From Ectothiorhodospiraceae bacterium (lineage in GTDB: Bacteria; Pseudomonadota; Gammaproteobacteria; Nitrococcales; Aquisalimonadaceae), in NCBI GenBank assembly GCA_020831845.1, contig JAFIFV010000058.1, forward strand, positions 1-64,000: DNA of 64,000 bases, in the 5' to 3' direction. A program made the translations under genes and the position numbers. This document shows, piece after piece, positions 33,862-41,807 of this stretch. Position 1 is the stretch's first letter. Every line of letters starts with the position of its first letter. The notes under the pieces were generated by a model. The model was not told the origin of the DNA. It was given only the letters and a program-made list of their open reading frames with translations, and searched no databases.

Positions 33862-35937
33862 ATGGACCAGCCCAACCCGCAGATTGCCGACATCGAGCCC
33901 GGTTTCGCCGCAAACCTCTCCGACCAGCCCCCGGTTTACATCCTTTCCCCGCAGGCCGAGGAGGCCGCCGAGCTGGCAGCGGAACTGCGGGAACTGGGTT
34001 TCCGCACCCGGCATTTCGTACGCGCCGATGTGCTTGTGAATGCCGCCCGCCAGATCGCGCCCGGTGCGCTGGTGGCGGACTCCGGCCTGCTGGCGGAGGA
34101 GGCAACGCGGGACATGGTCCAGACGCTGCGCGAGGAACACCCCTGCTCCCTGTTCCTGCTCAGCCACCGGGACACGCTGAGGGACAGACTCGCCGCCGTC
34201 AGGCTCGGCGGAGACGCCTTTTTCCTCCGCCCGCTGAATGTACCCGTACTTGCCTATCGCCTGCAGCACCTCGCCACCGGCCTGGACGCTCCCTGCACGC
34301 TGGCGGCGCTGGATGACGGCGAGAAGCTGAACGGACTGGCGCGGGAACTTGAACAGGCAGGACACCCGGTAAAGCGGCTGACGACGCGACCGGACCTGCT
34401 TGCGACACTTACCGACGATCTACCGGATCTCTTGCTGGTCAACGGGGACATGACCGGACTGAATCCACTGGAACTGCTTCCGGCGCTTCGCCAGTACCCG
34501 GGGCTCTACAGCCTGCCGGTCTTGCTGATGACGGCCGGCGACAAACGCCGCTTCGACGGCATCGCCGAACGGGCAGCGCTGGACGGCATCGTGGGCAGTA
34601 ACATCTCCAGCGTGGACCTGGCGGGAATCATCCGCAGCCGTGTGCGGCGGGCACGAGGACTGCAGGCCTCGTGGCGCTATCACAGCCGGCGGGATCCGGC
34701 CTCAGGTCTTCACAGCCGCGCGCACTTCATGGACGAGTTGCGCCAGGCGATCACGGTTGCCCGTCAGACCGGCGGGGGCGCCACCCTGATCTACCTGACC
34801 GCCACCGCCGCCGGGAACAGCCCCGACCCCAGTCCACAGGCCTCCCTGGTGGCTGTCGCCGGATTGCTTCAGCGGCTGCTGCCACCCCCGGCAGTGGGCG
34901 CCCACCTGCAACAGGGGCAGTTCGCCGCGATGGTCTACACGCGGGACGAGCACACGCTGGACACTCTGATCACCGATCTGCGCCGGCACCTGGGCGAGGG
35001 AATAAGAATCCCGGGCAGCCTGCCCTTGTGCTTCGATGTTCAGTTGGGGACCACGCTGCTGGGCAGCCAGATTTCCTCTCCGCTGCAGGCCCTGGACCAG
35101 GCACGCCGAGCCGCCGGGGAGCAACCGGAAGCCGATACCGGCGACGCCGCCGCGCCGCTCATGGAACGGGAGTGGAAGAGCGAGCTGGGCCGCGCCTTGA
35201 AGGAAAACCGGTTCCGGCTGGTCTATCAGCCCATTGCCAGCCTCACCGGCCAACCGACCAATCTTTACGAGGTCTTCGTCCGCATGCTGGACGGGAACGG
35301 GCAGGATCTGCTCCCACAGGAATTCCTGCCGCCCGCACAACGCCTCGGGCTGAACCGACATATCGACCGCTGGGTGATCCTCCGCGCACTGAATGTGCTC
35401 GCCGAACAGCAGAGTCGGCGGGAAAAGCCAGTGTTCTTCATCAAGCTGTTCGCCGAGACACTGGAAACCCGGGGCTTCGCCCTCTGGCTTGCCGAACAGA
35501 TCCGTTCAACGGGAGTTGCGGCCGATCATCTGGTGTTCCAGCTCTCGAAGCAGGCAGCCTCACACCGTCTGCAAACCGTCATCGACGCCTTCCGCAGCCT
35601 GCGGGACATGGGTTGCGGACTGGCCCTGGAACACTACAATCCGGCGGACGATCACCAGGATCTGCTTGCGCAACTACCGCTGGATTACGTGAAGATTTCC
35701 CCCGAGTTGACACGTGACATGCTGACCAACCCCGATCACCTGCGCGATATCCAGGGTCTTGCCAGCCGTGCCCGCAAGCATGGCCTGCGCACCATCGCCG
35801 CCCTTATCCAGGATGCCAGCGCCATGTCCGGCCTCTGGGGGGCGGGAATCGACTACATACAGGGATACTTCATGCAGCCCCCTGCCGACGTCTTCGGGGG
35901 AGAAGAACTGGCCCACGGAACCGACGACCAGCAATGA
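33862..35937 (+). CDS. Degenerate REC-REC-GGDEF-EAL c-di-GMP effector
   Basis: This protein of about 691 residues has two receiver-like domains (residues about 24-140 and 145-260), a weak GGDEF-like domain (HSRAHFMDELRQAI onward) and a C-terminal EAL domain from about 436. The signature catalytic residues are altered: the EAL triad reads EVF (YEVFVRM near 469), the DDFG metal site reads LEHYNPADD, and the EGVE region reads ALIQDA. It should therefore bind rather than degrade c-di-GMP, like FimX. The ATG at 33862 is preferred over a TTG 30 bases earlier. The stop overlaps the next gene's ATG. FimX proteins act on type IV pili, whose assembly genes lie 10 kb away; a link is only suggested. Confidence 0.8.
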   Translation: MDQPNPQIADIEPGFAANLSDQPPVYILSPQAEEAAELAAELRELGFRTRHFVRADVLVNAARQIAPGALVADSGLLAEEATRDMVQTLREEHPCSLFLLSHRDTLRDRLAAVRLGGDAFFLRPLNVPVLAYRLQHLATGLDAPCTLAALDDGEKLNGLARELEQAGHPVKRLTTRPDLLATLTDDLPDLLLVNGDMTGLNPLELLPALRQYPGLYSLPVLLMTAGDKRRFDGIAERAALDGIVGSNISSVDLAGIIRSRVRRARGLQASWRYHSRRDPASGLHSRAHFMDELRQAITVARQTGGGATLIYLTATAAGNSPDPSPQASLVAVAGLLQRLLPPPAVGAHLQQGQFAAMVYTRDEHTLDTLITDLRRHLGEGIRIPGSLPLCFDVQLGTTLLGSQISSPLQALDQARRAAGEQPEADTGDAAAPLMEREWKSELGRALKENRFRLVYQPIASLTGQPTNLYEVFVRMLDGNGQDLLPQEFLPPAQRLGLNRHIDRWVILRALNVLAEQQSRREKPVFFIKLFAETLETRGFALWLAEQIRSTGVAADHLVFQLSKQAASHRLQTVIDAFRSLRDMGCGLALEHYNPADDHQDLLAQLPLDYVKISPELTRDMLTNPDHLRDIQGLASRARKHGLRTIAALIQDASAMSGLWGAGIDYIQGYFMQPPADVFGGEELAHGTDDQQ

Positions 35938-37367
35938 ACACGAACAGCCCTTTTGCCAATAGCCGCGAGGGCAGCCTCACTCGGGAGATGGTGGAAACGC
36001 TGTTTCCCCTTTTCGAAGAAGCCAGCGCCGGCGCCATCGCGGTGGATGCCAAGGCACGCATCACCTGGATCAACCAGAGCTACGCCCAAGTACTGGATAT
36101 CGGGGACCCGGAATCCGTGATCGGCAAGCCAGTACTGGACGTGATACCGGCCTCCCGCATGCACGAGGTAGTCCGCACCGGCCGGCCCATATTGCTGGAC
36201 ATCATGGAGTTCAAGGATCTCCACCTGGTAGTTACCCGCCTTCCCGTCCGCGCCGAGGACGGAACGGTGATCGGCGGAGTCGCCTTCGTTCTGTATGACG
36301 ATCTCCAGCCGCTGACACCGCTGATCTCGAAATACCGGCGACTGCAGAAGGAGCTGAGCGCAGCGCGCAGGGCGCTGGCGCGACGAACGACCCGCTACGA
36401 TATGTCCGATTTCGTGGGTGTCAGCCCGGCGATGCTGGAAATCAAGCATCGCGCCCGCCTGGCGGCGGGCAGGAATACACCAGTACTTCTCCTGGGAGAA
36501 ACCGGAACCGGCAAGGAGGTCCTGGCCCAGGCAATTCACGCGGCATCGGCGCGTGCGGATCAACCCTTCGTGGGCGTCAACCTTGCCGCCATACCGGAAA
36601 ACCTGTTGGAGGCAGAGTTCTTCGGCGTCGCGCCAGGCGCGTACACCGGTGCGGACAAGCGCAGTCGCGAAGGGAAGTTCCAACTCGCCAATCACGGCAC
36701 GCTCTTCCTCGACGAGATCGGCGACATGCCACTGCAACTGCAGGCAAAGCTGCTGCGGGTCCTGCAGGAAAAGGAAGTGGAGCCGCTGGGCTCGAACGCC
36801 ACCCACAAGGTGGATGTCCGTGTAATCGCGGCCACCAGCCGCGATCTCGAGGCGATGATGTCCGAGGGAACCTTCCGCTCCGACCTCTACTACCGTCTCA
36901 ACGTACTGCAGATCCGCATCCCACCGCTGCGGGAACGCCTGGGGGATCTGGGGGTGCTCTGCGAAGCCATTCTTGGGGATATCGCGGCGGACGGCGAACC
37001 CTACGCGACTATCTCCCCGGAGGCTGTCGGCCTGCTGGCGCATCACGCCTGGCCCGGCAATGTGCGGGAACTGCGCAACACGCTGGAGCAAGCGCTGACC
37101 CTCAACGAGCACTGCAAACGGATAGACGTGGCCGAACTGGAACCGTTGATTCCCAGCGCTCCCCGACTCAGACCAACCCGCACCGGAGCACCTGCGCGTA
37201 CGGTAAGACCGCTTCAGGAGGTTGTGATGGACGCAGAGCGGGAAGCACTGATGAATGCGTTGAACCTGACCGGCGGAAACCGCAGCAAGGCTGCGCGCCT
37301 GCTAGGGATTTCCCGCTCTGTTTTCTATGAAAAGCTGGAGCGAATGTCCGAAAAAACGGACACTTGA
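35934..37367 (+). CDS. Sigma-54 activator with PAS, AAA+ and Fis domains
   Basis: This 477-residue bacterial enhancer-binding protein has a PAS sensor domain at about 20-125 and an AAA+ domain with Walker A GETGTGKE near 189, the sigma-54 contact loop GAYTGA near 235 and Walker B LFLDEIGD near 256. A Fis-type helix-turn-helix ends it (NRSKAARLLGISRSVFYEKL). The start overlaps the EAL-type gene by 4 bases (ATGA). Three palindromic sites follow directly, the first inside its last codons, and a -24/-12 promoter precedes the TRAP operon. By context it is an analogue of P. aeruginosa HbcR, the sigma-54 regulator of 3-hydroxybutyrate use. Confidence 0.9.
   Translation: MNTNSPFANSREGSLTREMVETLFPLFEEASAGAIAVDAKARITWINQSYAQVLDIGDPESVIGKPVLDVIPASRMHEVVRTGRPILLDIMEFKDLHLVVTRLPVRAEDGTVIGGVAFVLYDDLQPLTPLISKYRRLQKELSAARRALARRTTRYDMSDFVGVSPAMLEIKHRARLAAGRNTPVLLLGETGTGKEVLAQAIHAASARADQPFVGVNLAAIPENLLEAEFFGVAPGAYTGADKRSREGKFQLANHGTLFLDEIGDMPLQLQAKLLRVLQEKEVEPLGSNATHKVDVRVIAATSRDLEAMMSEGTFRSDLYYRLNVLQIRIPPLRERLGDLGVLCEAILGDIAADGEPYATISPEAVGLLAHHAWPGNVRELRNTLEQALTLNEHCKRIDVAELEPLIPSAPRLRPTRTGAPARTVRPLQEVVMDAEREALMNALNLTGGNRSKAARLLGISRSVFYEKLERMSEKTDT
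37345..37362. promoter_or_regulatory. Activator site 1 (UAS)
   Basis: TGTCCG-AAAAAA-CGGACA is a perfect palindrome located in the last codons of the sigma-54 activator gene. It is the best copy of a three-site array and is centred about 142 bases upstream of the -24/-12 promoter. Confidence 0.7.
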
Positions 37368-37382
37368 CCGGAAACTCGGACA
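37365..37382. promoter_or_regulatory. Activator site 2 (UAS)
   Basis: TGACCG-N6-CGGACA has one mismatch to the perfect palindrome. Its centre is 20 bases from site 1, about two helical turns, so both would face the same side of the DNA. Confidence 0.65.
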
Positions 37383-37406
37383 GAAAAACCAGCTTCCGAG
37401 CAATCA

Positions 37407-37424
37407 TGTCCTAAAACCCGGACA
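37407..37424. promoter_or_regulatory. Activator site 3 (UAS)
   Basis: TGTCCT-AAAACC-CGGACA has one mismatch and the same 6-base spacing. Its centre is 42 bases (about four turns) from site 2 and about 80 bases upstream of the promoter. Confidence 0.65.
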
Positions 37425-37487
37425 TTCATCCTGCCCTTCTTTTCAGAACAATACTCAACAGATTGATTAAAAAAGATAAATTATAAG

Positions 37488-37503
37488 TGGCATCGGATGT
37501 GCA
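37488..37503 (+). promoter_or_regulatory. Sigma-54 (-24/-12) promoter
   Basis: TGGCATCGGATGTGCA has the invariant GG and GC dinucleotides exactly 10 bases apart and matches TGGCAY-N5-TTGCA at most other positions. It lies downstream of three enhancer-like palindromes and upstream of dctP, exactly as in RpoN-dependent operons. Confidence 0.75.
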
Positions 37504-37719
37504 AAGAACGATGCAGATGGCGGCATCAAGACCGCCAGCAAAGAATGCAGTGCCGGAGGAGCCAGACAGCCGATCAGCAGTCGTACTGCCTTCGCTCCCC
37601 GTTTGCTGCCCTGCTTCTGCGGTCGACCTGACCGGAGAACGGTTCGGCGTGTGCTGCCGGCCGACGTCTTCCGTTTGGGAGACACAACGACAAAGAACCC
37701 AATCGAGTGGAGGAGTCCC

Positions 37720-38820
37720 ATGGACCTGACAAGCGGTCTGACCAACGTCGCCCGTAAAACCGCCGTCGGCGCTGCCGCCACGGCATTGCTTGCCGGCACT
37801 GTCCTGACCAGTACGGCACACGCCCAGGAGCGGGTGCGCTGGCAGGTACCGATTGCCTTCCCGTCGCACCTTGTGGGGCTGAGCACCCCGATCAAGCACC
37901 TGACGGAAACGCTGTCCGCCATTTCCAACGGCAACATGCAATTGCGCTACTACGAACCGGGAGAACTGATCCCTCCGTTCGAAATTCTCGATGCGGTATC
38001 TGAGGGTCGCTACAACGCCGGTTTCACCTGGATCGGCTACGATCAGGGCAGCATCCCTGTCTTGCCGCTGCTCTCGGGCCCCCCCTTCGGCATGGAACCC
38101 CCGGCATTCATGGCCTGGCACTACTTCGGCGGCGGTAACGAACTGCTGCAGGAAGTGTACGAGCCCTACGGAGTCCACGCCCTGCTCTGCGGCGTGATCG
38201 GCCCCGAAGCCGCCGGCTGGTTCGCCGAGCCGCTGGAGTCGCTGGACCAGATCGACGGCCTCCGCATTCGTTTTGCCGGGATCGGCGGCCGCGTGATGGA
38301 AGAGCTGGGCGCTTCGGTGACAATGATTCCGGGCGGCGAACTCTACCAGGCGATGGAACGTGGAACCATCGACGCCATGGAATTCTCCGCACCGGCGGTG
38401 GACCGCATCCTGGGGATGCAGGAGATCGTGCAGAACTACACCCTGCCCGGCTGGCACCAGACCTACACCACCTCCCATCTGCTGGTGAACCAGGATGCGT
38501 GGGATGGCCTTTCCGATACCAGCCGCGCCATGCTGGAAGTCGGCTGCCGTTCGGCGACGCTACACGGATTCTCCGAGAGTGAATGGGAAAACCCCCAGGC
38601 CCTGCGCGACTTCGAGGCAGAGGGCGTACAGTTGCAGGTCCTGCCGGAGAGCCTGCTTGCCGAACTGGAAGAGGTTACCATGCGTGTGCTCGACGAGATG
38701 GCCTCGGAGGACGAGATGTTCGGCAAGGTTCTGGAGAGCCAGCGCGAATGGATGAAGGTGCACGGAAACTGGCATCACAAGGGGCATCTGCCACGCTCTT
38801 ACTATGCGCCGCGTGACTGA
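37720..38820 (+). CDS. dctP: TRAP transporter substrate-binding protein
   Basis: This periplasmic solute-binding protein of about 366 residues has a signal peptide ending TSTAHAQE. The TRAP-DctP fold shows in VRWQVPIAFPSH, GELIPPFEILDAVSEG, the ligand-Arg region GLRIRFAGIGGRVMEELGA and ELYQAMERGTIDAMEFSAP. The start at 37720 has GGAGGAG upstream; a longer frame to 37603 lacks a signal. It delivers a carboxylate-type substrate to DctQM. The downstream 3-hydroxybutyrate dehydrogenase and acetoacetyl-CoA synthetase point to 3-hydroxybutyrate or acetoacetate as ligand, which is inference. Confidence 0.9.
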   Translation: MDLTSGLTNVARKTAVGAAATALLAGTVLTSTAHAQERVRWQVPIAFPSHLVGLSTPIKHLTETLSAISNGNMQLRYYEPGELIPPFEILDAVSEGRYNAGFTWIGYDQGSIPVLPLLSGPPFGMEPPAFMAWHYFGGGNELLQEVYEPYGVHALLCGVIGPEAAGWFAEPLESLDQIDGLRIRFAGIGGRVMEELGASVTMIPGGELYQAMERGTIDAMEFSAPAVDRILGMQEIVQNYTLPGWHQTYTTSHLLVNQDAWDGLSDTSRAMLEVGCRSATLHGFSESEWENPQALRDFEAEGVQLQVLPESLLAELEEVTMRVLDEMASEDEMFGKVLESQREWMKVHGNWHHKGHLPRSYYAPRD

Positions 38821-38841
38821 CCCGCTTCAATAGGGCCAACG

Positions 38842-38910
38842 GCCGGGGCGTGGGCATACCACGCACCCCGGCTCTATCCTTGCGGGGACGGCCGTTGGCG
38901 GCCGTCCCCG
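38842..38910 (+). other. Tandem intercistronic hairpins after dctP
   Basis: The first stem pairs GCCGGGGCGTGG with a complement carrying a 2-base bulge (38842-38872). The second is a perfect 12-base stem (38883-38894 with 38899-38910, arm CGGGGACGGCCG) closed by TTGG. Neither is followed by a T-run. Such stems behind binding-protein genes commonly protect the upstream mRNA and lower expression of the membrane subunits. Confidence 0.6.
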
Positions 38911-38941
38911 TGATGTCAAAGCATGGTTCGGAGCATTCGCG

Positions 38942-39574
38942 ATGAGCGATCGTAGCAACGCATCTCCCGAGGACCGGGATGCGAGCCCGGCAACGGGATT
39001 CTCCAGCGGAATGGAACTGCCCACCAACCGTATAAGCTACCACGTCGACGGCGGCATCGAGCTGTTCGGCAAGCTGGTTTCCTGGCTCTGGATCGTCACC
39101 CTGTTTGTGGTTCTGACCAACGTCGTCAACCGATTCATACTCGGACGCGGTTCGATCGGCGTGGAGGAACTGTCCTGGCACCTGTTCGGGACCACGATGA
39201 TGCTCACCCTGGCCTATGCAGTGGTCACCGACTCTCACGTCCGGGTGGATGTGCTGCGGGAGAAGTTCTCTCTGCGCACCCAGGCCTGGATAGAGTTGCT
39301 GGCCATCGTGCTGCTGCTTCTGCCGGTGCTCTACTTCGTCGTCGACGAACTCATCCAGTATGCCTGGCGTTCATACCTGCGGGGTGAGCGCTCCCAGGCC
39401 CCCAGCGGGCTTCCGTACCGATTCATCATCAAGAGCATGCTGCCGATCGGCATGCTGCTGGTGGCCATCGCCATCGCCTCCCGGGCTCTGCGCTGCTGCA
39501 CGCTGCTGTTCGGTTTCCCCAGAGTCTATCTGCACCCGGGAAACTCAGACGGCAACGAAAAGGCCGGGTCCTGA
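38942..39574 (+). CDS. dctQ: TRAP transporter small membrane subunit
   Basis: This 210-residue DctQ protein has four predicted membrane helices (for example LVSWLWIVTLFVVLTNVVNRF, LLAIVLLLLPVLYFVVDELI and MLPIGMLLVAIAIASRALR). The conserved WHLFGTTMMLTLAYAV..DSHVRVD sequence between helices is typical of the family. It sits between dctP and dctM and forms the membrane complex with DctM in a Na+-driven secondary transporter. The N-terminal 30 residues are a polar extension. Confidence 0.88.
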   Translation: MSDRSNASPEDRDASPATGFSSGMELPTNRISYHVDGGIELFGKLVSWLWIVTLFVVLTNVVNRFILGRGSIGVEELSWHLFGTTMMLTLAYAVVTDSHVRVDVLREKFSLRTQAWIELLAIVLLLLPVLYFVVDELIQYAWRSYLRGERSQAPSGLPYRFIIKSMLPIGMLLVAIAIASRALRCCTLLFGFPRVYLHPGNSDGNEKAGS

Positions 39575-39603
39575 TAATCAGACACTGAAGAGGCGCGCAT
39601 CTC

Positions 39604-40974
39604 GTGGGTACGGAAGAATTACTGGTCATTGGCATGTTTGCCACCTTCATGGGGCTGTTGCTGCTGGGCTTCCCGGTCGCATGGTCCCTGGCCGGCGTCG
39701 GTTTCCTGTTCGCCATCATCGGTCATGTGCTGGTGGAGTATTTCCAATCGGATATCTGGTTCACCTGGGGCGGCACCATGGGGGTGCTGGACAGGCGGAT
39801 CTACGGCATAGTCGCCAACGAGCTGATGGTGGCCCTGCCACTATTCATCTTCATGGGCATCATGCTGGACCGCTCGGGCATCGCCGAGCGCCTGATGAAT
39901 TCCCTGGTCACCGTCCTCGGGGGGCTGCGTGGCGGCTACGCAGTCACCGTGGTGATCGTGGGCGTGCTGCTGGCGGCCTCCACGGGCATTGTCGGCGCAT
40001 CCGTGGTCCTGCTGGGCATGCTGTCCCTCGGCCCCATGATGGCGGCAAAGTACAACAAATCGCTGGCCGTGGGCACCGCCTGCTCGGTGGGCACGCTGGG
40101 AATCCTCGTCCCTCCCAGCATCATGCTTGTACTGATGGCCGACCGGCTGGGCACACCGGCAGCCTCCGTTGGCCGCCTGTTCATGGGCGCCCTGGTACCC
40201 GGCATCATGCTGGGGCTCATGTACATCGCCTACATCGTCATCGCCGCTTACCTGAAAAAGGATCTGGCTCCCGCGCCGGCGAACCGCAAGCGCCTCGATC
40301 TGCGGGCGTTCCTTGACGTGTTCATTGCCGTACTGCCTCCTCTCGGCCTGATCGTAGCGGTATTGGGCTCCATCTTTACCGGCTTTGCCACCACAACGGA
40401 GGCCTCCGCCGTCGGGGCTCTGGGCGCGCTGCTGCTGGCGGCCTTCAATCGCAGCCTGAACTACCGTGTCCTGGCTGATGCGGTTTACCAGACCAGCCGC
40501 ACCACGGCATTCATTTTCGCCATATTCATCGGTGCGACCATTTTCGCCTCGGTGCTCCGGGGACTCGGCGGGGATGACGTGGTGCGCGCCGCGATCACTG
40601 GCCTGCCTTTCGGCGAAACCGGTATCGTGCTTACCATATTGTTCGTGGTGTTCCTGTTGGGGTTCTTTCTTGACTGGGTCGAGATCACGCTGATCATCCT
40701 GCCGCTGGTCGCCCCCGTGGTCTTCAGCCTCGGAGTCGATCCCGTCTGGTTCGCCATCCTGTTTGCCATCTGCCTGCAGACATCGTTCCTCACCCCCCCG
40801 GTGGGCTTCGCGCTTTTCTATATCAAGGGGGTCTGCCCACCGGGCATCAGAACACGGGACATCTACATCGGCGTCGCCCCGTTCGTGGCACTGCAACTGC
40901 TCGGGCTGATGCTGGTGTTCTGGTTCGAACCACTGGCTACCTGGCTGCCGCAGGAAATGTACGGCGGCCGATAA
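39604..40974 (+). CDS. dctM: TRAP transporter large membrane subunit
   Basis: This 456-residue DctM protein of the ion-transporter superfamily has about a dozen membrane helices. Conserved stretches include LLGFPVAWSLAGVGFLFAI, ALPLFIFMGIMLDRSGI, GTLGILVPPSIMLVLMADR and TTEASAVGALGALLLA, and it ends in LTPPVGFALFYIKGVCP. It catalyses ion-coupled uptake of the solute delivered by DctP. The start codon is GTG, with GAAGAGG upstream. BdhA-type and AacS genes follow closely, so the whole set is one sigma-54-controlled transcript. Confidence 0.92.
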   Translation: MGTEELLVIGMFATFMGLLLLGFPVAWSLAGVGFLFAIIGHVLVEYFQSDIWFTWGGTMGVLDRRIYGIVANELMVALPLFIFMGIMLDRSGIAERLMNSLVTVLGGLRGGYAVTVVIVGVLLAASTGIVGASVVLLGMLSLGPMMAAKYNKSLAVGTACSVGTLGILVPPSIMLVLMADRLGTPAASVGRLFMGALVPGIMLGLMYIAYIVIAAYLKKDLAPAPANRKRLDLRAFLDVFIAVLPPLGLIVAVLGSIFTGFATTTEASAVGALGALLLAAFNRSLNYRVLADAVYQTSRTTAFIFAIFIGATIFASVLRGLGGDDVVRAAITGLPFGETGIVLTILFVVFLLGFFLDWVEITLIILPLVAPVVFSLGVDPVWFAILFAICLQTSFLTPPVGFALFYIKGVCPPGIRTRDIYIGVAPFVALQLLGLMLVFWFEPLATWLPQEMYGGR

Positions 40975-41000
40975 AGGGTTCACTCTAGGAGGCTACATAG

Positions 41001-41783
41001 ATGCGTTTAGCGAACAAGGTCGCCCTGATCACCGGGGCGGGTCGAGGCATTGGTCGCGCCATCGCGGAAGCGTATGCCCGCGAGGGCGCCAGGGTGGCAA
41101 TCGCCGATCTGGATGCCGCGACTGCTGAAGAGGCGGCGGCGGCGATCCGGGACGCCGGCGGGGAGGCCCTGGCAGTGGCCATGGACGTCACGGACGAGGC
41201 CGCCGTTCAGGAAGGTGTCGCCACCACCATCGACCGGCTCGGCGGCCTGGATGTGGCAATGGCCAACGCAGGCATCCAGCACATCGACCCCCTGGACAAG
41301 CTGGAATTCGCCAACTGGCGCAAAGTCATGTCGGTGCACCTCGACGGCGCGTTCCTGTTGACCCGCGCGGCCCTGCGCCACATGTACGCCAGCGGCAGGG
41401 GCGGCAGCATGCTTTACATGGGGTCGGTACATTCGAAGGAAGCCTCACCGCTGAAGGCGCCGTATGTCGCGGCCAAGCACGGCCTGCTGGGCCTGTGCCG
41501 GGCGGTGGCAAAGGAGGGTGCCGCCCACGGCGTGCGTTCCAACATCATCTGCCCCGGGTTCGTCCGCACACCGCTGGTGGAAAAGCAGATTCCGGAGCAG
41601 GCAAAGGAATTCGGCATCTCCGAAGACGAAGTGATACGCAACATCATGCTGCGAAACACCGTGGACCACGAATTCACGACCCTGGAAGACGTGGCGGAAC
41701 TGGCGGTCCACCTCGCCGCGTTCCCGACCAACGCGCTGACGGGCCAGTCCATCGTGGTCAGCCACGGCTGGCACATGCAGTAA
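41001..41783 (+). CDS. bdhA: 3-hydroxybutyrate dehydrogenase (SDR family)
   Basis: This 260-residue short-chain dehydrogenase has the NAD-binding TGAGRGIG motif near residues 12-19, NAGIQHI, a catalytic Ser in [22 protein letters not shown] and the YxxxK pair in that segment. The combination NAGIQHI / SVHSKEAS / [12 protein letters not shown] is the hallmark of bacterial D-3-hydroxybutyrate dehydrogenases. It oxidises 3-hydroxybutyrate to acetoacetate with NAD+. AGGAGG precedes the ATG. Together with the next gene it makes a two-step route from 3-hydroxybutyrate to acetoacetyl-CoA. Confidence 0.87.
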   Translation: MRLANKVALITGAGRGIGRAIAEAYAREGARVAIADLDAATAEEAAAAIRDAGGEALAVAMDVTDEAAVQEGVATTIDRLGGLDVAMANAGIQHIDPLDKLEFANWRKVMSVHLDGAFLLTRAALRHMYASGRGGSMLYMGSVHSKEASPLKAPYVAAKHGLLGLCRAVAKEGAAHGVRSNIICPGFVRTPLVEKQIPEQAKEFGISEDEVIRNIMLRNTVDHEFTTLEDVAELAVHLAAFPTNALTGQSIVVSHGWHMQ

Positions 41784-41807
41784 GCCGAACCAGCGAGACA
41801 GAGACTT

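Larger units (their letters stand above)
37368..37719. promoter_or_regulatory. 352-base control region of TRAP operon
   Basis: This gap between the activator gene and dctP holds UAS 2 and 3, an AT-rich stretch around 37461-37486 and the sigma-54 promoter at 37488. The remaining 215 bases form an untranslated leader with no feature I recognise. The AT-rich segment between enhancer and promoter might carry an IHF site, but no clear consensus match was found. Confidence 0.6.
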
